Source of the DNA: Zygnema cylindricum
Taxonomy: Eukaryota; Streptophyta; Zygnematophyceae; Zygnematales; Zygnemataceae
Assembly (NCBI GenBank): GCA_037447655.1
Contig: JBBHKE010000425.1
Location: 1 to 27,557 of the forward strand
DNA: 27,557 nucleotides
Reading direction: 5' to 3'
A program made the position numbers and the translations under genes. Of this stretch, positions 18,947 to 27,557 are shown piece after piece. Each line of letters opens with the position of its first letter. The stretch's first letter is position 1. The notes below the pieces were generated by a model. It ran no database searches. It had not been told where the DNA came from and worked only from the letters and a program-made list of their open reading frames with translations.

Positions 18947-19808
18947 AAATGTCGCAATACTCCAATGGATGTTGTCAATTTAGTAATTGAGCAAAAACCT
19001 CGAGATATTCACGACTACGGTTTATTCTATTATCAACTTCAATTGTTAAATATTTGCCTCAATTCGAATTGTCAAAACGATTTATCGGCGTTAAAAAAAT
19101 GGGTAAAATGGTTAAAATTAATGTCTTCTGGACTTCCGGCGTCTTCTTTGGCCCCTTTCGCCCCACAGGTGAGTTTTTCAGCGTTTTTGAGGGGTTTTTT
19201 AAGGGTTTTTTAAGCTTTTTGAAGGCTTTTTTAGGGGTTTAAGGGTATTTTAGGATATTTTAGGGTTTTTGGGGTGTGTTAAGGTTTTTTTTTAAGGACA
19301 TTTGTGACGTTTTCAAGAGTTTATTTTTAAATGTCTTTGATAGTTCTTTTCTTTTTCGGTTTTTTTTCTGAATCGTTCAAGTTTTATTTTGAAGCTTCTT
19401 TGGTGTTTTTTGAATCTTTTTGAATCTTTTCAAACTTTTTCACATCTTTTCAAACTTTTTCACATCTTTTTTTGAAATTTTTAAACTCCTTTCGACATTT
19501 TTTTGATGCTCTTTGAATTTTTTTTTGGATCTTTTTGACTCCTTTGAACATTTTTTAAATCTCTTTCAAATCACTTTTTTAAGTCTTTTTGAATATTTTT
19601 TAACATTTTTGAAACCTTTTTGAAATCTTTTTGAAACCTTTCTTCCTTTCTTTCTTCAACTTCTCGAATCTTTATAAATATTTGTTTTTTTAGTTTTTTT
19701 TCTATTTAATGTTTTAATTTTGGGAAAAAATGGGGGGATGGAAAATTTCAGGCACGAAATTGGGCGTCTTATTTGAACCAAAGATATAATTTACTCCTAA
19801 TCGACTAA
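18947..19808 (+). CDS. Last two exons of an unrecognised gene (or a small 86-aa protein)
   Basis: Exon 18947-19168 (74 codons) ends at CCACAG/GTGAGT. Exon 19752-19808 follows the acceptor AATTTCAG and ends in TAA. Both have phase 0 boundaries and lack stops, which supports them together. The protein is not low-complexity: it includes MDVVNLVIEQKPRDIHDYGL, FYYQLQLLNICLNSN, LKKWVKWLKLMSSGLPASSL and, after splicing, RNWASYLNQRYNLLLID. It is rich in Leu, Asn, Lys and Trp and looks helical. If the gene starts in this exon, the ATG is at 18965 and the product is 86 aa. Otherwise earlier exons would have to lie in the purine-rich region or within the COQ4 3' region. I cannot name the family. Confidence 0.55.
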
Positions 19809-20430
19809 TACCTTTTTTTTTTTTGCCTAACCGAAATAATCGTAAAAAAAAAAGTTACTGTTTGGAAAACCAAAAAAAAAAAAGACTTTTTTTCACGATG
19901 TATGACATTTTTCGACAATTTTTTCAAAAATAATTGAAGTCGGTTTCGACAAATTTCTGAAAAAAAAATGGTGTTAAGATTTTGTCGATTTTTTAAAATC
20001 TTTTCAAAATTTTATTTTTTTCGGAAAATTTAAAGAAAGACACTGGCGTAATTTTTTTATAAGAAAATTTCCAATCAGCGAACTGTGTTCATAAAATCCC
20101 ATTGTGGGTCTCTCTCCCTCCCTCCCCATTTTCCCCCTCTCCCTCTCTTCCCCCCCATTTCCCTCCGTCTCCTCCCCTCATCTGCTCTTCCTCTCCTCCC
20201 TCCCCTTCCCCTTTTTTTTTAATGTTTATTTATTATGAATGCTTGGGAGAAAAATATGGTGTTGAAATCTAAAATTAAGTTAATTAAATTGTTTTTTTGT
20301 TTTACTTCAAGTAAATAAATCATACAACATTAATAAGTATTTATTACAAATATATAATAATATCTCTGTATCAAAAATAATAGTACTTGTATCAAAATTA
20401 AATCATTTTTTTTTTCTAAATATATCTATA
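19809..20430. other. AT-rich intergenic sequence; no gene seen
   Basis: T- and A-runs dominate, with a pyrimidine tract at about 20108-20220 (CTCCCTCCC type). TTTATTTATTATGAATGC and AAATAAATCATAC motifs near 20225 and 20312 could be poly(A) signals for the gene ending at 19808. Confidence 0.5.
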
Positions 20431-20439
20431 CCTTTTTGT

Positions 20440-21985
20440 AAAAAAGAAAGAAGGACAGAAAGAAAAACGTAAAGAAAAACGGAAAGAAAAACATAAAGAA
20501 TGACGGAAAGAAGCACTAGAGAGAAGAGGCAAAGAAGCAAAAAAAGAAAAAATGAGAGGGGGAAAAGAAGGGCGACGGAAAAAAAAAGACAATAAAAAAA
20601 GAAAAGGAAAAAAAAAAGGAAACAAACTTAAAAATGAGGAGAAAAGTAGAAAGGAAAAAGCGGACAAAGGACAGACGGTCGGAATAACGGTCGGACAGAC
20701 AAACGGACGGTCAGACAGAGAGATGGACAGAAAGACAGATGCACGGACGGACAGACAAATGGACAAACAAAGAGACAGACTGAAAGACAGACTGACAAAC
20801 AGATAGAGGGACAGAGATAACAGACGAACAGATAGAGGGACAGAGATAACAGATGGACGGACTGACAGACGGACTAACAGGCGGACAAGGGCAGGAAGAT
20901 AGACAGACAAACACCGAATAGAGAGGGATAAATGAACTAAAAGACGACCAGACCGACAGAAGGGAGACGGGAAGGTGGACGGACAAACGGATACGACCGG
21001 TAGGGATAGAAAGATAGACATACAAAAAGACAGACAGAGTAACAGACGGTCGAATGGAGGAAGAAGAAGAAGGAAGAAGTAGCAGGAAGAAGAAGCAGAC
21101 CGACAGCCAGACAAACAGATAGATAGACAAACTGATGAACTGACAAACGGACGGAACAAAAAGACGAGCAGGAGACACGGACGGACAGACAGACTGGCAA
21201 ACAGGAAAATAGACGGATAGAAAGACGGGGCAGGCGAACAGATGACGAACAAACAAAATGGACACACGAAAAGACAGAGAAACGGAAAGACAGACGGGCG
21301 GACGAACAGAAAGAGGGTCGAAAAAATGGGACTGACGGAAAGAAGGACGGACCGACAGCTGGAAAGACAAACAAACGGACAGACAAAGGGACACTTGGAC
21401 GGACAGAAAGACAACAGACAGAAAGGCAGACAGAGAGACAGACGGACAAAGATGAAGATGGATGGACTGACAAACAAACAGACAAGCAATAAAACAGACA
21501 CACGGATAGACACGACCGATGGGAAAGAAAGACAGACAAACATAAAGCCTCACACAGTGAGAGAGAGACAGACAGAGAGAGAGACATACAGACAGACAAA
21601 CAGATAGAGAGAGGGACATACAAAGAGATAGACAGATAGAGAGAGGGACATAAAAAGAGAGAGACAGATAGAGAGACATACACAGGATACATATAGAGAG
21701 ACAAACAGGGAGAGAGAGATACACAAAGAGAGACAGATAAAGAGACACAGAGAGAGAGAGATACAAAGAGAAAGACATGCAGAGAGAGTGAGAGAGAGAT
21801 AGAGAGATACAGAGAGAGAGAGACAGATAGTGAGAGAGAGAGACAGATAAACAGAGAGAGAGGCATATAGACAGAGCGAAGACACAGACAAATGGACGGA
21901 GAGAGACAGAAGGACGGAGAAACAGGGAGACAAACGAAGAGACAAAAAGACGGACGGAGAGAGAGAGAGACAGATAGACAAACGA
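20440..21985. repeat. Long GACA/GACG/GAGA degenerate microsatellite
   Basis: From AGAAAGAAAAACG-type sequence (20440-20640) the array passes into GACAGACGGACAGA (20640-21540) and then GAGAGACAGATAGAGAG (21540-21985). The minus strand is CTGTCTGTC, which has no stop codon in any frame and so produces three overlapping Leu/Ser/Cys/Val frames of 375-461 codons. Confidence 0.92.
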
Positions 21986-21989
21986 ACAT

Positions 21990-22575
21990 GATGACATACC
22001 CGGATTGGACATCCAACAAAGCTCGAATCCCCTGCACCACGGCCTCACAACCTCGCTGAGTGGCCACTCCAAACTGTTGAGGTGGAAAATAATCACGAAA
22101 TTCGGGTTGGAGTTGGATACTTTTAGGGTTTTTCAGGGTTTTTACAAATGGCACGAGGCACCAATCCCAAAAATACCTCTCCATGACAATAGGGTGGATC
22201 GCCCATTAGGTTTGGTGACAGCCACAATGCGGAACGCGATGAGAAGATCACAAATACGAGGGTGAACAACTCTACCAACAATAAGGGAACATACTCGAAA
22301 GAACATATCAAAACCACGAGCACCCAACTCAAGGGGCAAAACATCACCCAATAACTCGTAGCCATTGCACGATGGACCCCTGACTGAAATGTGAGGGGAG
22401 GAGGTAAGGGCCTTAATGAAAGCATCCTGCTCCAGGATATAACCATCTGGAGTCTCAAAGGTGTGGATAGAAGGGGATAAAGAGGTAGGGGCTGGTGGAT
22501 GAAGAGCTCGAAGGACTCCGACAGTTGAAGAAGACCGTGGAGCAGGGATGAATGGCTCGAGGGCCCGACCTGCTC
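21990..22575 (-). pseudogene. Non-LTR retrotransposon reverse transcriptase fragment
   Basis: Reading on the minus strand, one frame (within 22142-22560) carries LRALHPPAPTSLSPS, VRGPSCNGYELLGD and IVAVTKPNG, the pattern of the linker and finger region of RTs that read ...GPSG...KPNGG.RPI. After a frameshift near 22150-22184 a second frame continues with YFPPQQFGVATQRGCEAVV and GIRALLDVQSGYVIM, matching the family's QLGVGVPGGCEAAVHAVR block. The next expected element, the catalytic D.. of the palm, is missing: the frame runs into the microsatellite at about 21985. The fragment is therefore 5'- and 3'-incomplete and inactive. Confidence 0.75.
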
Positions 22576-23125
22576 GAGAAAGCTCACCAACACAACCCAA
22601 ATGTATAACTATACCATAAGAGGATGGGAAAACTGATGGTCCAGGTGGACCACGCGTGTCAAGGAAGTAATGGTAACACAAACCTCATGCTCGACACGGA
22701 GGGTCTTCCAATCACCTCAAAGAATCACCGACAACGAGCCATGGTCTCTCGAGCCCCAGTACCACTCCCGCGACTTGGTACGATTAGGACCGAAAGAGAA
22801 AACATGAGAAGGAGGTGCGAAGGAGCGATGGACGTTGGATTAGGAGAAATATGGACAAAGGGAGGTGAAAGGCGTCCTGTACTAATATCCGCACAGCCAT
22901 ATGGATGCGGGTGTATAGCCACGGACCCCAAATCATAAAGCACCTTATATTTCCCTTTTGCCAAGAAACACATCCCGATTAGTGTGTCCTCTTTGGCCTT
23001 TTCCGTGTTGAACTGTATTTAAAGTCACCAAACATCTTGTGAATGTCAAAAAAAGTTATGCTTGCTAATTTGACCTACATGTCAATTTAATGGGGGAGCA
23101 TTCTTGCTTATTCTTAATGTTGTGT
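22576..23125. other. Sequence upstream of the RT fragment; no intact gene
   Basis: On the minus strand this could be a decayed upstream part of the same retrotransposon; its base composition and codon-like periodicity resemble 22142-22560. I could not match any motif. No host exon was recognised. Confidence 0.35.
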
Positions 23126-23501
23126 AGTGTTAGCCATTTGTCGATATCCAAAATGTACCTTTTTTCTGACCTACCAACAATCAATTAATTGGTTGGATAT
23201 ATCGGTAACGGAATTATCCTGATAAAAAACTGATAATTGGCGATAATTGTATGGTTCAGACCGTACAATTATACTGTTTTTGTACGGACGTCATGATGTT
23301 ACATGCCATACTATATAAAGTGTAAAACATAATACAATATAATATGAAGTACTATGATATATTATGCTACATTTTTTACACTTATTGGCGATAAAAAAAG
23401 TTGCTGGTTTTGGAGCGATATATCAGGACCCCTCACCGTTCGATATCCGATAATTATCTTTTTGGTTTCATCGAGACAAGTTTTTCCTCGATACACCACT
23501 A
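23126..23501 (-). mobile_element. Decayed relative of hAT element A
   Basis: Read on the minus strand, about 23290-23470 aligns with 5500-5640 of element A: CGATAATTATCGG, ATATCGAACGGT, TGATATATCG, then an AT-rich block ending TATAGTATGGCATG. The right end CGATACACCACTA (to 23501) is a variant of the TAGTGTTGTGTATCG terminus. The left end (TAGTGTTAG at 23126) is approximate, and no 8-bp duplication was found. Confidence 0.6.
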
Positions 23502-23509
23502 ATTTTTAC

Positions 23510-24821
23510 GATATTTTGAAGAGAAAATTTGTGATACGTGTCTTACCCCAAAGTCTTAACTCCCGACGATAGAGTGTAATCCAATCCAATTTGTACGATA
23601 TTACCCAAAATCTCAGACTCTGTTTTTCGGGCACTTGACTACGAAAAATGGAATCTTTGACATTAGTGCAAAATTTCCCATTACTCACTAATATGCCAAA
23701 ATATGCATTTCCCAAAGTTATAAAAGGTAACTTTTTTAGGCAATGAGAAATTTCTGAAGCGTTGTCCACTCGAAATGGAGTAATACAAGCCACTCAAAAG
23801 GTCCCTTCTTTCATTTTTTTGCGGCATGTTTTTTTTTTCATTCAATGAACTATTATCTGAAATCTGTTCGCCAGATCATTTGTGATGTGACAAACAATTA
23901 AAAACAAAAGAAAAAAATAAAACAAGGTGAAGTATGCAAAACAGTCATATGAAAACAAAATTATAGACAAAATACTTCGCGACAGATCTTATGCATTCAC
24001 ATTTTTCCAAGTTTCTCTGGTGTCAAAAAAAAAAAAAAACCAAAGGTCTTAATTCAAGTTTTCTCTTTACCGCTCACCATAACTAGACTGGATAAACAAA
24101 CTAAACGAACGGACTATTCCAAAAGTATGACTCCCTCACTCAATAATACTGTCGCTCCCTCTCCCTCTCTCCCTTTATTCGACAAAACTGTCAGTTTACG
24201 GTGCTAAATAGGCTTTCCAATATTAACTTACACTTGTCAACATGTCTGTCTGAAAAGCCTTACACAGAAAAAGAAATAAAAAGGAAAATAATTTTATCAT
24301 TTTAACATTGAATGATGTGAAAAGCTCCACATTTCCGATTGCGGCTGATAACATAACTATGAACAGAAATACCTCCTAGTCTTTATTTTTCCCTTTATTG
24401 TTGTTTAAGTTTATTATCGCACATTTTTAACAAAGCTTATTCCTCCCTCATCTGACTTCATTCCTATCGCTAACAAATACCACTGGAACCAAAAGTGATA
24501 CTATAAAAACTGATCATACTGTAGCAAGTTTCATAATACGACAGATTTTATAATTCTCCTAATCAACGTAATAACCGTCGTGGACCTTTTAATTCATGCA
24601 AGCGAAATAGTTATGATCAAACTGTATTTAAAGAATATCAAATTTATTAGAATTAAGTAAGCAACCTACAAATACTACTGAAAATAAAAGCAACAGCAGA
24701 CAAATAGGTATTGTGTCCTCTCCTATTCTACTTCTCCTCTTGTATGGCTTACAAGTAGGTAAGCTACGTTATGAAAAAAAAACACTGATGTTGACAGTGA
24801 CAACATAGTCTGTAAAAATGT
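23510..24821. other. Intergenic sequence downstream of the DUF2921 gene; no gene seen
   Basis: This is AT-rich sequence without recognisable coding motifs or ends of mobile elements. On the minus strand, AATAAA words near 24382-24402 and a TTGTAA near 24747 are possible poly(A) signals for the DUF2921 gene ending at 24822, but none stands out. Confidence 0.45.
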
Positions 24822-27436
24822 TTACATGGTGCCCTTTTTTCTCATTATCGAGTGGAAGTCAGTGAGTAAGAAATGATATACCGAGAGAAGTACGACGACC
24901 AGAATGCCGGTTTGTCCGCTGTACCGCTCAAGAAGACGAGCTCCCAGCCTCGCAAGAGTGACGCCATACACAAAAAAGGGGTGTAACGGAAAAACCACAG
25001 TATCCATGGAACTGATTAACAAAATATGTGGGACGAGGAACATATCTTGGAGTAAACTCCCAAACGTACCAAGGTTTTCTCGAGCTTTGTCGATTAGGGA
25101 CGCATGCTCGAACAGACTAGGGGTCGGACGAATTATTTCATACCACTCGGAAAAAGTCCCTAAAGAAATAAAACCGGCAGCAATATAAAGAGGAAGGCAG
25201 AAAAGATGGTTTCTGTTTGGACCCCAATAATAAGGGGACGGAGCCACAGAAGGTGTTTCGTTTTCGTTATTAAATACCCCTTGCGATCCAACCTCTCCTT
25301 CTTGGGAAAGTGAGCCCTCTCCCTCTCCCACTCTCCTTCTGATCCATTTGTGACGCAATGTCACAATCTGGTAGGAGAGGTAAGCAGAAGAGAGACATAC
25401 CGCTAACAATAGAGCCAGTACAGACGGAGGAATCGACATTGAATAGTTTTTGTAGTTGAGCCCGTAATAACCGGCGGAATCTTGGAAAGAATCGTCCAAT
25501 ATAGAACAGAAGATTGTGAGGGAAAGACCGAGAGAGAAGGAGAGGGTAGTAATGAGAGAGAGGTTCTTAGCCTCATCCTCATGTTTTTTGAGATACCTGC
25601 ATTACAGTCCATTTTTTCTCAGTAAAATCATTTGCAGATTCGACCATAAATCACTTGAGTTAACAATGGCTGTACTGATTAAAAAAGCAAAACAATGATG
25701 TTATTCTAGTTTGAATCTATGTGGAACAAAACAGTTTATAAAACCCATTTTAAGATTAGAGTTGTAAATGACAGGAATTGACAGGAAAAGTGACGAAACC
25801 TGTTCAAAAATAAACCTATCGACGCTTTGATCATACTCATAGGAAACGTACAAACAAGGTATCCACATTTTGGTGAAAGAGTCTAGTTTTCAGATCAATA
25901 ACTTATTTTTCCTCTACAAATTTTTTGGCGTAAAACTCTAGTATGCAAAAACAACCCTGCAATCTGTCTGCCGTCCGTTTATCCTTTCATAGATAGCTGA
26001 GATCAAGGCCTCAATCCATGTTAAGTAATGTAAAGTAAACCTTAACATTCCTACATCTACGTGTAAGTTAATTATTGTATTAAGTACTAAAAGGATGGGC
26101 AATTTTGATTGGCCAGGCCATTGGTACATTGTCCTTTCCCTATTAACAAAATTCCACCCCAAAAAAGGCTCTGCTCAGATTTTGGATAAACTTCGAATGA
26201 AAGAAACCAGCTTTTTGATACTGAAACCAAAATGTTAGATAAATAAACCGATTCCGGTGAAAAAACCGGAGCTCTGGATGATTTGGATAAAGAAACCGGA
26301 TCTGGGGATAACCAGAAACAAATTCTGAACAGAAACAACTGAATTTGGGGGCCCTCTATGTTGGGACACTTAACCCAAAGGACCCACTTTCACTACGACT
26401 TTGTGACAGATTGTGCCCACTCTATATGTTTTCCATGAATCAGAATTTCAAAAGGACAGTGTTTGTATATTGAACGTTATCAAGGTAGTTTTCTGATTGT
26501 AAGTATCAGAAACAACAACAAGAAGGCTCGTATATCAAACCTTATTTGAAACAGGAAACACACCAACAATAGCGTTCCTATGATAGTACCTCCAAAAATC
26601 TTCGCTTCTAACCGTTGACAAACTGTGCGTGCTTCTTGCCCTGCAATGTGTAAAATCATAAAACTCAGAAAAAAATGTTGAAAAGTTATGTCATGAAAGA
26701 AGTTGAGAGGTGGGACTTGGACATTTTAACGCTTTGAACTGGAGGAATGTGCGAAAGGGAATAAATTTGCACAAGGATGGAGGGAGGGAGGAAAAAGACG
26801 GAAGGGCAAACAGAAAAGCAGGGAGGAAGGGAGGGAGGGAGGGACAGATTTAAAGAGGGAAAAGGGAAGGTAGATTAGCAGGGCGACGAGGAGAAGGCGT
26901 GAGGAAAAGCGAGAAGGCAAATTAAAAGGGAGAGAGGGACGGAGGGAGGAAGAGAGGCAGGGAAAGTGGCAGAGGGGAGAGATAAGCGTGGAGGGAGGTT
27001 ACGGGTCGGTTGTTTCATAAGCCAGTTCTGAGATTAGTGAAGTTGAAAGAGTTGTTTGTCGAATGATTGTAGAACATGGATGATCATTCTGAAAAGCAAG
27101 TCAGCATGATGAAAAAAAATCATTCATCAAAATTTGAAATGAAAATGCGGGAAAAGAAAATAGTCGACAGTAAACTATACCAGTTCTGAAAGAATCTCGG
27201 TGAAAGCTTAGTGTTTTGAAAAACAGAGGGTCCCATGGATTTCGCAGACTTTCAATCTCCACTCTCAACGGAGGACGAAAGCTGATCAGAGGCCACGGTA
27301 AATAGCGTGGTATCAAAGCTTTAATTCTTACTTCACAATCAGGAACGCCATTGATATCATCGTCCCTCTCCAAGTTTGGATTATTCTCGATACGTGGAAT
27401 AGAAAAAACCGTGTCCCGACTAAGATTCAAATGTTC
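24822..27436 (-). CDS. DUF2921-family multi-pass membrane protein, last three exons (5' part missing)
   Basis: Exons are 27436-27181, 26640-26541 and 25596-24822. Donors and acceptors are GT-AG, and phases 1 and 2 match. The first exon is the end of the luminal/extracytoplasmic region (CEVRIKALIP, then VEIESLRNPWDPLFF); plant members read DCE...IESTR...DPLYFEPL here. The second exon has LEAKIFGGTIIGTLLLVCFL, and the third continues YLKKHEDEAKNLSLITTLSF, equivalent to the family's LQLLYVKKHPE...SLVML. Further membrane segments are LALLLAVCLSSAYLSYQIV, LPLYIAAGFISLGTF, LLQDMFLVPHILLISS, FFVYGVTLARLG and ILVVVLLSVYHFLL. The protein ends shortly after the last helix without a RING-H2 domain, unlike the FLY/Tul1-type ubiquitin ligases that share the domain. 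Function is unknown. The gene starts beyond the right edge. Confidence 0.82.
26160..26345 (+). repeat. Degenerate GAAACC-GGAT repeat in a DUF2921 intron
   Basis: Words GAAACCGG, TTTGGATAAA and GAAACCA recur every 20-35 bases within the intron 25597-26540. Unit boundaries drift and no coding role is likely. Confidence 0.6.
26725..27000 (+). repeat. GGGAGG-type purine tract in a DUF2921 intron
   Basis: GGGAGGGAGGAAAAAG and AGGGAGAGAGGGACGG sequences fill the intron between the exons ending at 27181 and starting at 26640. On the gene strand it is pyrimidine-rich. Confidence 0.75.
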
Positions 27437-27496
27437 CTTCAATAAAAAAGAAAAAAAGAAAGGCTTTGTAAAGAGAGCAAGTAAGGGTCTCCACAC

Positions 27497-27557
27497 CCTT
27501 GCCCTCCCCCTACCCTCCCGTCTCCCCCTCTCCCCCTCTCCCCCTCTCCCCCTCTCC
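27497..27557. repeat. (CTCTCCCC)n tract at the right edge
   Basis: CCCTCTCC octamers repeat to the window edge. On the DUF2921 strand this purine tract lies about 60 bases upstream of the acceptor of the exon starting at 27436, so it is intronic. Confidence 0.85.

Noticed and set aside
20416-22184. Minus-strand frames of 375-461 codons rich in Leu, Ser, Cys and Val
   Set aside because: They are CTGTCTGTC microsatellite read-through. Only the first ~60 codons of one frame (the RT block) have non-repeat content.
22624-22973. Frames on both strands upstream of the RT fragment
   Set aside because: No motif could be identified; at most they are decayed parts of the same retrotransposon.

Overview
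The window is eukaryotic nuclear DNA. Its genes are split by GT-AG introns whose phases join correctly, and it carries long microsatellites, pyrimidine-rich splice tracts and DNA transposons. The COQ4 protein and a DUF2921 membrane protein both look like their green-plant versions. Together with large, repeat-swollen introns this suggests a streptophyte, perhaps a charophyte alga. That placement is inference. No prokaryotic operons, tRNA, rRNA or CRISPR array were seen.

Layout from left to right. (1) 123-3813, minus: the first two coding exons (506 codons) of the mismatch-repair gene MSH3, which continues past the left edge. Its intron 1 holds a 0.93 kb minisatellite with 20-bp units. (2) 3814-13772: a roughly 10 kb space between two divergent genes, filled with nested DNA transposons. 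A 7.0 kb hAT element (4912-11903) has perfect 8-bp target duplications and a broken transposase. Inside it sit two smaller hAT-type elements (5428-6370 and 9988-11510), and the second of these contains a TAA-flanked element (10506-11201). A TA-flanked element (4354-4904) abuts the left end. (3) 13773-17633, plus: a complete four-exon COQ4 gene (297 aa, coenzyme Q biosynthesis). (4) 17634-18707: purine-rich sequence and a candidate polyadenylation site. (5) 18947-19808, plus: two exons of an unrecognised gene. (6) 20430-22575: a 1.3 kb GACA/GAGA microsatellite fused to a decayed non-LTR reverse transcriptase on the minus strand. (7) 23126-23501: a decayed relative of the 5428-6370 element. (8) 24822-27436, minus: the last three exons of a DUF2921 multi-pass membrane protein whose 5' part lies past the right edge.

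The most striking pattern is that several exon-intron junctions have been copied in tandem into the adjoining intron. The COQ4 exon 2 donor region has five to six decayed copies, the COQ4 exon 4 acceptor region has two, and the MSH3 exon 1 donor region has three. Each copy carries a piece of coding sequence, part of the intron and often a usable-looking splice site. This suggests that introns here grow by tandem duplication across splice junctions.
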